Assembly: GCF_051622035.1 (NCBI RefSeq) | Contig: NC_135359.1 | Span: 33,013,501 to 33,077,500, forward strand | Direction of reading: 5' to 3' | Length of the DNA stretch: 64,000 bases | Source: Arctopsyche grandis | Lineage: Eukaryota; Arthropoda; Insecta; Trichoptera; Hydropsychidae | Part shown: piece after piece, positions 1-14,000 of the stretch | How positions within the stretch are numbered: position 1 is the first letter of the stretch | Layout of the letters: every line of letters starts with the position of its first letter | Position numbers and translations under genes: made by a program | The notes under the pieces: model-generated | The model's input: only the letters and a program-made list of their open reading frames with translations | The model's database searches: none | Told to the model about the DNA's origin: nothing

Positions 1-180
1 TTTATCTCTATTCCTTATTATATAATCATCAAAATACTTAGGTAATAACTTATGATCTAACTTATAAACAAAAGACAATGTACTAATATTTAGACTAATT
101 CTAATACTCATCCATCCTAATTCATCTAACATACTTCCAATACTCTTAAATCTACTCACATTCAAAATACCTCTCATACC
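1..180 (-). mobile_element. LINE reverse-transcriptase C-terminal fragment
   Basis: Read on the minus strand, this gives an open stretch of about 60 codons with the pattern 'SMLDELGWMS' followed by 'FVYKLDHKLLPKYF'. That pattern resembles the region downstream of the reverse transcriptase in CR1/jockey/LOA-type non-LTR retrotransposons. It runs off the window edge and lacks any catalytic core, so it is a dead fragment. The assignment is by eye. Confidence 0.5.
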
Positions 181-263
181 TCCCATGAGGTGTTAAAAAT
201 TCAGAGGATAACACCTTATCAATTTTTACTATTTGCCGTCTATTATTTAAGTATGATTGAATT

Positions 264-266
264 ATA

Positions 267-338
<72 letters not shown>

Positions 339-345
339 TATAAAT
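264..345. repeat. (TA)n microsatellite
   Basis: An almost pure TA dinucleotide run separates two fragments of LINE coding sequence. It yields a spurious Tyr-Ile ORF. Confidence 0.95.
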
Positions 346-639
346 ATAAATATTTCTGTTTAATATACCTATTTACTTTCAATAGTTGTTAAGTATTGTT
401 TTTATAGTATTTATTGTCTCGCTTATGTATCTTATGTTTGAACGTCTGATTCGTATTTTTACTTTGTAAATCCTAACGTGGAAATTTGTAATTAGCCTTA
501 CTTCTTTTCTTTTTACCTCATGCAAATGTAATATAAATCGCTGTTAATTTCCCAATAAATAAATAAATAAATACTATACCATTTATTCTATAAATACTAT
601 ACCATTATAAACTTATATAATTTTTGTAATAAAATATTC

Positions 640-745
640 CTATCTACTGTCTCGAACGCTCGTTTAAAATCTAGAAAAACTGCTCCAACAACCATGCTAG
701 ATTCATCCATCGCCTCCATCCAATCAGAAACGACCAATTGGATAG
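640..745 (-). mobile_element. LINE reverse-transcriptase fragment (FLDFKRAFETVD motif)
   Basis: The minus strand encodes 'WMEAMDESSMVVGAVFLDF' followed by 'KRAFETVDR'. This matches the palm motif of non-LTR reverse transcriptases, in which F-x-D-x-x-K/R-A-F-x-T-V-D carries the first catalytic aspartate. It has the same orientation as the fragment at the window start and is probably part of the same decayed element, now interrupted by about 460 bp of AT-rich and microsatellite DNA. Confidence 0.6.
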
Positions 746-2004
746 CGGTTTCTGTTGATTTAAATTTGGTGTAAATTGTTGGTATAAATTTGTCGATTTT
801 AAGTGGAGTTCAACACACTAGCACTTCTTAGAGCCAGCGAGTCGTCTATGTACATACATATATAGAATTATTCTGTATCTATGGTCTGCGTGTTTACTTT
901 AGCCGGCTGTTGGTAATTAAAAAAAATCAAATTGTTGATAAAATCTAAAATTTAGTGGGTTTTGAAAAAAAAATCGTAATTTATTGTATAATCATATTTT
1001 CAGCTAAAATTACATTTCTGAAAAACATTCGAACTTCTAGATAAAATTGAGATTTAATATATACATACATGGTACAAATGTAAATTTGCGATATTTTTAT
1101 TTGGTTTTCACATTTCAATTTTAGTAGGAAATAGGATTTTTGAAAATAGTAAAAAAATAATAAGGTTTTAAAAATGAAATGATACACGCACATTTGCATA
1201 AAATATATATTTGAATGTACATATTATGTACTTTATATTTTAGAAAAATAAACCAAAATAAATTATGGATACATACATATGTACATATATTAGAAACACT
1301 AGAAACGGAAACATGTGATTAAAAAACAACATACAAAACAAAAATAACCGTGTCTAGTTTTCACCAAAAATTATAAACTTTTAGCTAAGCGCATAACTAA
1401 AAATATAAAAATTATATTTGAAACATAAAAGATACATTATAAAATATTTGTTATTTTTATAATATGCATTAAAACTATTTTACACAATTTTTATGGCTTC
1501 GTTAATATATTCATTCTAAATAATTCACTCACTCAATCACTCATATTATGTAATACAAAGACAAAGGTTTTAAATTGCTTATCCATGCATTTAAAAATAA
1601 AAATAAAATGGAATCTTTCCAATCTTCATTTCAAAATTCCCGATCATTTACATCTCTACTTGAATAAAATCCATAAATGACGTCACACAATTTGGACAAT
1701 TTCCATGATTCCTTTCTCAATCATCGCAATTTATACTTTATTTTAATTATTATCGTATTTTCAGCAATCTACTCCCTCCCATTTGTTACAAGAAGAACAC
1801 TACATATAGAATTGCTGAAAATGGTCGATTTCAATATAATGTTGAATATTTATTCTGTTCCTCCCGCTTCCCCATATCCTCTTCGTCATAGATTATCACA
1901 TATTATGTGATACCGATTTGTGGATGATCCCAGAGCTGAAAGTTAATTATTTGGGTGATGATATTCAGAAAGTTTTGTAAATGAATTAAAGCAGATTAGT
2001 GCGG
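746..2004. other. AT-rich intergenic flank, 3' of the giant ORF
   Basis: No gene is seen. A TTTATT at 1737-1742 reads AATAAA on the minus strand, about 260 bp past the stop of the giant ORF, and is a reasonable but unproven polyadenylation signal for it. Confidence 0.4.
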
Positions 2005-5000
2005 CTATTTTTGTTGCCTTGTTTCGCTTCTAGACCTTGGTTCTTTAGACAGAGGAATTTCTTTGTCAGACCTCGATTTTCCGCCGATAACAAATCCCAT
2101 ATTTTTTAAATGGTCATTCGTATTCGATTCGAGTCGTTCATTAACTCTGATTCTCACTTGATAAGATGAGAATCCATCGCCTTTAAAGTCTGGCAAGCTT
2201 CCCTTTCTCATTCTACGTTTAACAGCGGGCCCTGCTTTAGTTTTTTTGTACTGTTTAGATTTAGAGAATATCTTTGGATCACTTTCCGACGAAAATTCGT
2301 CCTCATTACCGTATGCCGCTACTTTAATTTCGTTTCGTGAGTCTGCTGCTCCTGCCAATGCTGCTGCCACAATACGTCTATGATCCAACACTATTATACG
2401 CTGTTTATTCTCTTCAACGATTACAACCGCTGATACTTCTCCCTTCCACCCCTCCGTCTTTATCTGTTCCGATAATTTTGTAATAGTCATTCCATCTCTT
2501 GTTTTGTATCCGATGCTGCTCTGAGAGAAAAGAACGGTTCCGTTCTTGATTCTTTGAAACAACTCATCGCAAGGTATGCTAATAGTGTCTTTGCGTGCTC
2601 CGCCGAACAAACCAATAGACATTGAAAACTTATGATAGCCAGCTTTGACGTCATCTCGCATGATTCCTTCGAAACAGTCTGCTATTTTTAGTCTGAATGT
2701 ATCAGGCGTCATATCGAGCGTAGGCAATGCACTTTGTATAGCTTCAAACAGACAATTGTTTTGGCCGTCTCCTGGTGAATTGTTCCCTGCGCCGATCAAT
2801 CTGAAGTGTTCACCGATCAATTGAAGAGGAATAGTAGGTCCTCCTTCACCGAAGCTGAAAGTTTGAGATACGTTATTGTCTCCCACAACTACAATATTAA
2901 TCCCAGGTAGTCCAAGTGCGGTTGGTAGTATTTTAGAGCACGCTTCAACGCATAACAAATTCATCGGAATATTTTCTTTCATTATAGTTGCAAACAATTT
3001 CGGACTTTTAGTGTTGGCCAGCAGTATTAGCATATTCTTTTGGTATTGTTTTTTTATACTATTCAAAACCGGCGTATCTTGGTTCTCAATCCGACTCATG
3101 TCGTCTTCATACTGCTTCTTCAATTCCGAAAACTCATCAAAGTGTTTTGACTCTTTGTAGAGCTCGTAGCCGTCCTTTATCTTTTCGCCGATGTATCCTA
3201 CCAAGCGATGTGCTTGTTTGTTAATAATCGGCTTCACGATGTTTTGAGTTACGATCCTTCCGACGTGGTCGTTAAGTTGGGACTTTATCTGATCGACGAC
3301 ATTCATTTCGAAGGTGTCGTAGTCACTCCCTTCGGGCTTGCGATCTTGTAAGTTTTGGTTCGAATCGTACTTTGACATGTTCTTCTTCAATTCGTTATCA
3401 ACACTGTCAACGTAATCGATGGTAACGTTCGCTATTTTGACAAGATGAGCCACCCTCTCTGACCATGTCACACCTTTGCAAATTGCTTTGATAGGAATTT
3501 TGAAATTATTTCCGGCTTTGGATACTTTCTTGGAAGCGTCTTCAATCCCTTTGGTTATGTTGCCAACTATATCCTTCGCAATCGATAAAAACTTATCCAT
3601 GAAGCTGTTTTTGCTAGTGTGAAAAATCTTCAACACCATTTGAACTATCTCCATGGTAGTTTTTTCTCCAAATTTATCATAAGCTGTTCTTAATGTAGTC
3701 TTTATATTATGTCTGTCTACTTCGGCCCCAATGCAATCCGTGATCGTCGAGAGCAATCCTTTGCACAATGTATCGAAAACGTTGTCAACAAATCGGTCAA
3801 CAAAAACATTGGTCATTCCAAATGCAACTCCTTCTATCCCCTTCAATATAATTCGTTTTCCTACCTCCTTCCATATGTTTATTTTCATTTCTTGAATGCC
3901 AGCCTGACCCAAATGCTTTATGAGAGTTTTACCCGCGGCTTTACTGCCTTCCACGCCATTCAACATAAGACCGGGTTTTATGAACTTCCGACCAAACTCT
4001 GACATTTTGACACCTTTTGAAAAAAAACCAGCGATACCAGCCGTACATATTGAGATCACTACACTGATCTTCTTTTGCTCCCAATAGTTTTTCCAACTAA
4101 AATGACCGGACATGAGAGATCCGCAAGCGAACATTAAATCATTTATGCCCTCCCCTATGAAAAATCCTCCCACATGAGTCATCAAACCAACCGAGTATAA
4201 CTCGATCAAAACTCCTATTGCTATTTGAGCCATACCCAAAAGTATAATTCCAGAAACGTTAAGAATCATTTTGAGAGTCCATTTTTTTTCCCCCAACTGG
4301 ATCACGTTATCTAAGCCGTCGAGTTGAAACACATGTATATCTTCCGCCTTTGAAAACGCATTCTTCTCAAAACAATCCGGCAGCAATTTCAGATTAAATT
4401 CAGGCACGTCTATGGTATCCAAGTCGCTTGTTAACCGATTCAACGTATTTTGAAAAAATATCCGAGTTCCAGACTCGGAGAGTGTCCGGTGGTTTTCTAA
4501 TATTTTTTCTATAGTTTCTTGAAAGCTTCGAAATCTACCATCCAATGATCCGTTAAACGATTCGTTTATAACATAATTGGCCATGACTGTTTTATGAATT
4601 TTCGTAATTTCTAGATTTTTGATAGATTCTTTTACGCTGTAATCCAATAAAAATTTCTTTTCGATTAAATGATTGACAAGATCCATCGTACACTCTTTTT
4701 GAGGGATTAGTTTACTTTTTTTTAAAAAATCCAATATACTGTCTTTCGTAACTATTCGTTTGTACATGTTTTTCAAAGAGTCTTCAAAATCTATGGTTTC
4801 AGTGGTCACGCTTACGGGTTTAATAATTCGTTTAAGGATTAAATCTCCGATTAGTTGATTGTGAGGTTTTACAAACATAGATACGGTTGGTTTGTCGCTT
4901 TTTTCAACAATTTCTTGAAAAGCTATTCGGTAAGCAAACTTCAAATGCATCAGCGTTTTCACAGCAGCTTCATATATCGGATACGATGAAAGTTCAATTT

Positions 5001-8000
5001 CGCTAATTTCACTGTATTGAATATTCAATTGATAAAGTTTACTGCCCAATTTCTTCTCTTGAAGGATTTTATTTTTAACGAGTTCGTCTATGATTTCTTC
5101 TGCGACGCCTTGTGCAATGCTATGTTTCATGAAATCTTCACACCCGACAGAGTCGTAAAGGGGAAAACTGACGTTTGTTTTATTTTTGATGTCTACGTGT
5201 GCTTTTTTGTTGAATTTAAATACTCCTCTGCTTTTTAGCTTTCGATATTTTTCACTGTTTACAAATCTGAGAAAATCGCCTTTGATGAAAATAATGTAAT
5301 CGTCTTTCAACTGAGTGATTTGTTCTGCATACAAAAGAATTTGATTCGCGCCACACTCCAAAGTTTGGCGGCTAATCTTTTTGTTACTTTCACTAAGCAA
5401 CTTTAACAATGATGGATCAATTGTCTTCAATGCATCAATGCTCACTACAATATATTTGGTCTCCTTCTTGAAGATCTTCAAATCGATTGCATGTTTCCAA
5501 AACAATTCCCTACTGGGGAATGTGACGCATTTCTTCATCTCTTTTTTGAAAGTAGTCTCGTCGAAATTATTACAATTTGTTAAAAAATTTCGTAAATTTT
5601 CACTATCTATTCCGTATTCGAAGCAGACATTCTCCAATAGATTCCTCAAATTATTATGATCTATCTCAAATTGTCGTAATATCCCTTGTTGTAATAGATC
5701 TTCGTATACAGTCTGCGACAAGTCATCGTTCACAGAAAGACACACAAACGATTGAGGCGACACAGAATGTCCGAGAATATCATCTATGGAATTTGTAAAA
5801 GCTGAAACGATACTGTTTATGTTCTTCTGCTGCTCTTCGTAGCCTTCTATTTGAAGGATTCCGCTATTGGTTTGCCTCAACTTGTTTATTGTACTCGCCA
5901 TCCTCAAAATAAACTCTTCGCTTTTGTTGAAGATATCAGCAGCTTTACGCAACTCAGTTTTGATACTATTCGATAGGTTTGTATTGATTGAAAAATTAGC
6001 TCGAGTGATTCTCTTGGAAAGAGCGTGCGCTTTGTAATAATGTGCAGCTTCGCAAAAATGAGGTTCTTGGTTAATAACCTTATCGAATACTGCGATCGCC
6101 TCCTCGTGACATTTGTTTTGAACGAAATATTTGGCTAATTTTAGAATTTGAAAAGGGCTAGCGATCCACTCGCAAAAAGTGGTTAAATCATTATTTGTGC
6201 TTATTGTTAACGAATAGTTGAAAGGGGAAATCTTTTGCATTGCTTCCTTAAACGATTTCATGAAACTGGGAATCACGCATTCTATCTCTCGATATTTACT
6301 GTTCATTTCGGTTAGAAATTCCTCTAAAATATCATCATCGTTTGCCAACTTGTCTATGTCTTTGCTGTGTTTGTCCAACCAAAAAGCCCATTTGTCGAGA
6401 CAGCTTTGAGTCATGATAGTTTGCAATTCTTCTGAAACGGAGTAACTCCTCAGATTATTTTGTAGCTCCTCGTACTTCTCTTGAAACTTTCGAAAGCATT
6501 TTTCTTCCACCGTGATGCGATTTTCGTAGTAGGCTTTGATATCAGATATTCGGTGCAGCTCTTCGCCGTCGCGTTGCTTTTTCAGCTCCAGAATTTTATA
6601 TTTATGATTTCTAGAAGCTTCGGAGTTTACAATGACCAATTGACCAGATCCCTTCTCGCCACATCTCGCTGCTCTTCCAAAAGCTTGTTGTTCTATTCGG
6701 ATATTTGTTGGCAAATAAGTCAGACAGACGTACAATCCTCCGGCGTCTTTCATAGCTTTCGATATTTTTATGTCTGTTCCACGACCAGCGAGATTAGTGG
6801 CAATGATTACGTGTCCCGGTTCCAACTCCATTTCATTTTGGATTATGTCAAACTCTTCGTAATCTCTAGTGTACGTATGGACGAATCCTTTATCCATCTC
6901 AACAACCATAGCTTTAGACACAGCTTCCACGTCTTCTATCGTCTCGCAGATGATCAAAATGGATCGCTTTTGAATTTTAGTTACCTCTGACGCTTTAGCT
7001 AACACCTTCTCTATCCATTCGTCTTTATTGTTGCAAACGAGTGGTTGATCTTCGATGAACTGCTTACATTTTGCTGTCGGAATTGTGACGAAATCGACAG
7101 AATATATCTCCTTCAACAGATCTCTCTCTCGCTTCGATCCTAAAGTTCCCGTCAATCCAAACACATTCTTATATAGTTTAATAAAGGACACGTTCGATAT
7201 GAAAACGGCTTTCAAAGACTGCATGGAAAGTCTACATCCGTGCTTCAGTTGTAAAAACTGATGCAACGCCTTATCCCATTGGGAATTGGCGTGATCTGCT
7301 CCAGTGTCTCTATCCAGGATTATAACGTTTGGATTCCGATCTGAGCTCTGTCCAGTTCTGTCCACATCTACTATGTAATCTTGACGATCTTTCATGAACA
7401 GTGCAATTTTGGCGCTCGTAATCCAAGAATCCAGGTGTAGCTCCACGAACGGTTTCAGGTACTCAGGTATGCGAATGTACTTTTCGGCTTCGCTACTAGT
7501 CTTCAATAAGTAGATAAGATGTTCAGCGTATTTTTCAAACGAACGAGATACAATTATTCTCACTCTATCGAAATCATCGTTTAACAATTTCCCTCTGGCG
7601 TCTATTACATTTTCTTTCACCAAGCACTCCCAAAGTCGATTCGATCGTTCTCCATCGTTTTGACACACTCGTTCGACGTCTTCCTTATTTATCATCGTGT
7701 ACAAAATAGATAGCACGGCTCTTTTGATGAGGTCCGAATCAAAAGTGTAAGCTATCTGTTCGATATTCGACGCCGGCCTGTTGATCCACTGCCATATGAA
7801 GACGTAAACTGACTCCAGCTTGTCCAAACCAGGCAAATCGTGCGATAGATACAAAACATTATTACCTTTGTCCAGTAACATGCTATCCACTTCATCAACG
7901 ATGATATTGTCGTAGCTGCTATTACCCAGGATGTTCTTCCCGTAAAATCTATCGAGCAAATAGTCACGCTGGAAGTTGGACAAGTCACCGTAAACGACTT

Positions 8001-11000
8001 GGTTGCTTGAATACATGTTCTTCTTGGCGTCGATGTCTTCAGTACAGTTGTGCGACACGTTCACATCGAAGAGACCATAAATATCGCGATTATCGTCGGC
8101 GTCACGTTTCGCCAACACGGGAGAGCTGGTGACCACGTCAACCCTTTCTCCACAAAGGGCTTTCATTATGGCCAGAGTCACGACTATCAGAGACTTGCCT
8201 TCCCCGGTGGATATCTGCGCCAAAGTATTGGAATCGTTGTTGAGGAACGTCAGTACGGACAACTTTTGGGTGTTGCGAAGTTTGAAATCCCTCTTCAGCT
8301 CTATCGCTCTGTCTATAACGGCGAGTAAATTTTCGCAATTTTGCATTATATATTCTTTCACTTTCACTCTATCGTCTTTGATGGATTTAATTGTGCCGTT
8401 TTTAAAATCCTTGGCCCATTTTTCAATATCGGCTTCTGACAATTTGCTCGTTTTATTCATGGTTTTGAAAGACGATATCTTTTCGCGAATAGCCGGTGAA
8501 GTGTTTGAATTTTTCGTTATCAATTTCACTAATTCGTTAATGTCCCTCTCTCTATCTGCCGAATTGAAAATTTTATGAAATCCCTCAAAGATTCCTTTGT
8601 TAAAGAAATTTTGCATCTCTTCCTCTGTAAAGACACCTTTTTCGTTATAAAAATGTAACACTATCTCGTAGAGCTTGTCGGGACTCAACGTTTTTTTATT
8701 GCGCTCCAAAATCTCCAAGAACATGGCTACCAGGGATTCTCCGTGTGTATTCTCCAACGACAGAACATAGTAGGAAATCAGGGGCAGTTTATCGTTCTTG
8801 CTCCAATCGACAATCTGTATTAATTTATATTCCCAATATTTCTCCCTGAGGGCATACGGCCATTCTGTAAGACCAATTTCATCCAAATTGATAGTATCAG
8901 TCGGAATGCAACTCAGCGTGCGCAAAATCGTATCGACGCATTCGATGTAAGTAGACGGCTCATTTCTGCATTGGTCAAGTTTCATTATAAGCGACATCAG
9001 AATAGCGACATTTTCTATCTCCAGCAAGTGCTTCATCCACTCTGTCCGATCTGAGAGCGATCTCTGGAAAAAACTTTCGAGACGCAGCATCATTAAACGA
9101 GCCATCCACTCGGATTGAGGGCAAGTAGTGACAACCCAACTGAATATGTTTCCTAAACAATCGTCATTGACCGTCGAATTTAAGACACAATCTACAAGAT
9201 AAAACAGTTCTTCAAAAGACACTTGCCTACCCTCCGTAGCGAACCGCTTAGCGATATAGTACAGAGCGCTGGAGTTACCAATGTATTCCGAAGATATCGT
9301 CTCTAAATAACTCTGCATGCGTGCTTTTTCATGTTCTACTGTGAAAGTGGCCGAGATGGTTTTCATGTCTTTTTCTTCAGATGATGGGTAGCCAGTATAG
9401 AAAGTTTTGTTGTTCAAGTAATCGTCGTATGAGAAGAATTTACCGGTCTCAAAGTAGTTAAGAATGGCTGGTACTTTTTCGAGGAGCTCAATTTCAGAAA
9501 GGATTTTTGCATACATGTCGTTTTTCCACTGCCTTTGTTTTTCCAATTTGAAATAATCATCATAGACATTCAACTGCTTAAAGTCACCGTTGGCAGTCAA
9601 GTGGAAGTGCAAGCAATTCGTCGCGGAATAGTTGTAACTGTCCGTCAGATAATATTCTTTCTGTTCATTTCGACCGTAAACTTTGATGTTGACATCAAAA
9701 ATGCATGCCAACAATTCTCTATAGCTTTCAGAATTCGGACCATTCTCTTTGATGTGATTGGAATGCTCTTTGATAAGAAGTTTATCTTTTAAACATTCGT
9801 TCCAATCGTATTCCAGTTTCATCGCAGCTGTAAAACGTCTGTAGAGACGTTTCAGATACTCATCTCCGTTAATTTTTTGCAACATTGCACTCGTGCGGTG
9901 CTCTTGGTAACCATTTCCGATGCATGGAACATTCATATATTTCAATCTACTAAGTTCGCTTTCCAAAGGACCGTAGAGGATGTTTATGGTATTTTCACGT
10001 GCCGCACAAAAGTTTGCATATTCAGAGCAATATTTTGCAACACTCGCGGACATTTCATCAGACTCAGATTTTTCACCCGACTCGGATGTTTCATCCGACT
10101 TTTCACCAGATTTTGAATTGATTTTTTCAATACGATCGGTCTTTTCCGAGATGAACTTTTTGATGGATTCCTTCAATGCTTCAGGGATATTTTCTTCGTC
10201 CTTAGTACTCTTCAAAAACGAAAATATTTTCTCATATTTGTCTGTTGTGTAATCGTGAAAATATTGATTTAAAGTGCCCAGAATATTGTGGGAAGCAATA
10301 TTCGCTTTCTCGTCGGATTCATAGAGATATTTCTCAGACAAGTCGTTGCTTGCACTAAAATCAGGCACACATGTGTTTATTTTTTTATCGACCTCTAGCA
10401 ATACAGCAGTGCGACATTTCTCGATTAAAAGAGTTTCAATCATTTTCAACACTCCTTTTCTTTCTAAACTATATTCAGCACTAAGTTGCAAAGATTCAAA
10501 ATGGGAAAAGTATTGTCTGACCTCGACGTAAGACAATTCTATATTTGTCAAGTTAGTCCAAAACTCCAAGACGTCGTTGGATAAATCATGGCTATATGTT
10601 TTTTTACTTTGTCTCGCTTTAATTTTGGGTCTAATTATTTTAGGGGTATTCTTTCGTTTGTAAATTCTAGACGTATGATAAGTTAAATTGCGCTTAAAAT
10701 TTTTCTCCATCGACTTCTTTTCACGTTGTTCCTTGCCTTCTTTGGAAACTTGGTCTAGTCGTTGTTCGATGTTGCTTAAATCTGATTTCAAACCATGCAA
10801 AATCGCCTCTTCAGAATTGAAACGGCTCGTATAATTATCTAAAAGGTTTGAAGTGGGTATAGCTTTTTTTCTCGTAGCTCTCTCTCGATTTCTCTGGTCC
10901 ATTTTCTTTTTAGTATTTCTTTCTTCAAATTTATCTAGTTTTATTTTACTTTGTCTCGCTTTAATTTTGGGTCTAATTATTTTAGGGGTATTCTTTCGTT

Positions 11001-14000
11001 TGTAAATTCTAGACGTATGATAATTTAAATTGCGCTTAAAATTTTTCTCCATCGACTTCTTTTCACGTTGTTCCTTGCCTTCTTTGGAAACTTGGTCTAG
11101 TCGTTGTTCGATGTTGCTTAAATCTGATTTCAAACCATGCAAAATCGCCTCTTCAGAATTGAAACGGCTCGTATAATTATCTAAAAGGTTTGAAGTGGGT
11201 ATAGCTTTTTTTCTCGTAGCTCTCTCTCGATTTCTCTGGTCCATTTTCTTTTTAGTATTTCTTTCTTCAAATTTATCTAGTTTTATTTTACTTTGTCTCG
11301 CTTTAATTTTGGGTCTAATTATTTTAGGGGTATTCTTTCGTTTGTAAATTCTAGACGTATGATAATTTAAATTGCGCTTAAAATTTTTCTCCATCGACTT
11401 CTTTTCACGTTGTTCCTTGCCTTCTTTGGAAACTTGGTCTAGTCGTTGTTCGATGTTGCTTAAATCTGATTTCAAACCATGCAAAATCGCCTCTTCAGAA
11501 TTGAAACGGCTCGTATAATTATCTAAAAGGTTTGAAGTGGGTATAGCTTTTTTTCTCGTAGCTCTCTCTCGATTTCTCTGGTCCATTTTCTTTTTAGTAT
11601 TTCTTTCTTCAAATTTATCTAGTTTTATTTTACTTTGTCTCGCTTTAATTTTGGGTCTAATTATTTTAGGGGTATTCTTTCGTTTGTAAATTCTAGACGT
11701 ATGATAATTTAAATTGCGCTTAAAATTTTTCTCCATCGACTTCTTTTCACGTTGTTCCTTGCCTTCTTTGGAAACTTGGTCTAGTCGTTGTTCGATGTTG
11801 CTTAAATCTGATTTCAAACCATGCAAAATCGCCTCTTCAGAATTGAAACGGCTCGTATAATTATCTAAAAGGTTTGAAGTGGGTATAGCTTTTTTTCTCG
11901 TAGCTCTCTCTCGATTTCTCTGGTCCATTTTCTTTTTAGTATTTCTTTCTTCAAATTTATCTAGTTTTACGTTCTCTACACGTTTACTCACAATACTGGC
12001 ATACAATTGTTTATAATCACACCAAATACCACTGCTATCATCGCTATATTCAATAGTAAGTTTACTATTCATATCTTCGCCGTAAATTTTTTGCCACTTA
12101 TAAAAAATATCTATGGAATAGTCGAAATAAGCCATATCCCACCCGTTTTTACCATGTTTACCATAAAGTCCACCTTTGCCTTCCTTGCCTTCTTGTCCAT
12201 TATTATTGTTTTTCCCAATATCAAAATAATGACCATCTTTAATATTTTTCACGGTAATTTCACCAGCGAATCCACCTTCGCCACTACATCCTCCTTCGCC
12301 ACCACATCCACCCGCTTTGCCCAAAGATCCTTTGTAAACGATAAACATTTGTAAGGAACCCAACCCGTCATACATAGAATAAATAATCTCATTCCCACTA
12401 CTGGTTATAACATGTTTGAAAACTTCTCGGCCGTTTCTTTGAACGTGAGAATTTTTGACAGTGGCAATATCTTCTTTCTCTATACTTCGACGATATTTTC
12501 CAACTGGAGTTTTTATTTTGCCACGACGTGGAAATTTATTGAAAAACTGTGCCGGAGTCAAACCCGATCCATTCGATCCATCTGCTCCTTTTCCACCTTC
12601 TTGACCCTCTCCGCCTTCACCACCGTTCGAAATGATGTTGAAATTTTGCGGAAAATCTATGGAATCCGCCAAAATTAGAACATTTCCACCACTTTCGCCA
12701 ACACTTCCATCGGCACCCGGTTTTCCCTCTCCGTTGCCATCTGTGCCGGTAATGTTTGAAAAGTTGCTCACAGCAGTTTTCCCAGAAACATTCCAAACGA
12801 CAGTTTCATAAACCTTAATCGATTTCACGACAACCACTACATTTTTTCCGCACCAAACAGCATTATCTAGACTGGCATCGATGTGGAAAATATTGGCACC
12901 GACGATACGCACTTCTTCCACTGAAGGATTGTTCGTAATTTTCATTCTTACTTGAGGTTCAATTTCACTGAAAATTATGCTTTTTCCTACGACTTCGACT
13001 ACCATTCGTCCGTCGACTGAATTCTCATATATTTCCACACCTCTTATGAACTCGCCAGCAATTTCTCTCAACTTATCTGTGAGGAAAAATTCGGTTTCAT
13101 TCGATAAAGTTTCAGCTGCTTGCTTCAAAGCTGAAAATTCGACACTGTCGATATCTTCACATTTTAGAATATTCACCAATAAATCCTTAAAAGGCAAACT
13201 TCCAGATGAAAAATTCTGCAGACGCAATTTAACAGCAATCCATTGTGTGTTCTTGAATACATTAAAAAATTCCACAAATACTTCGAAAAAGTTAACTTCC
13301 TTCTTGGTGAAATCTCTAAAAGCAGACATATAGTGTACACATTCTGATTCAAGCTTCTCCAGAAAATCATTTTCGATATCTTTGTCAACAAGCGAATAGT
13401 GTTCATTCAAAAGTGCATAATAAGGCAACGATTTGAAACAGTCAGGAATTTGATCTTTACTTTTCAATTTACCAATTACTTGGAGCAGCTTTTTAAAAAT
13501 GTGATAGTTCTTATTGTCGATCGTATCCTTGAAAAACTTAACAACATTCAGCATAAAAAACTCAATACAAAGTTTCAAATATACTTCATCGATGTAAGTG
13601 CAGTCGATCCCGCTCAAAGGTGTCTCATATTTTCCTTCGATTATGATTTTGATATTCGACAAATTCGTTTTGTACTCTTCGATCTCTTCTCGGATGATAT
13701 TGTCAATGTTATGCTTGTGAACTGTTTTTCTGTCGATTTCTGAATTGGTCATGCACTTTGTATAAAGACTTTTTGCCGTCATTTCATACCTATGGGCCGC
13801 TTTGGAGTTTTCCGCAAAACTGTAAGCTTTCGCAATCAGATTAGAATAGGTTGCTATGACAAAGACACTGTTGCTATTTGGAATGGCTATGCTTTCTTCC
13901 AGTTGATTTATCGCCCAGATCAATTGAATGCCCATAATTTTTAGCCACAAAATATCGTCGCAACTTTGCAACGTTTGGCATTTCGAAAAATCTCCAAAGT

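Noticed and set aside
7752-9160. Small ORFs opposite or out of frame with the giant ORF
   Set aside because: Shadows of the long coding frame, with no independent motifs.
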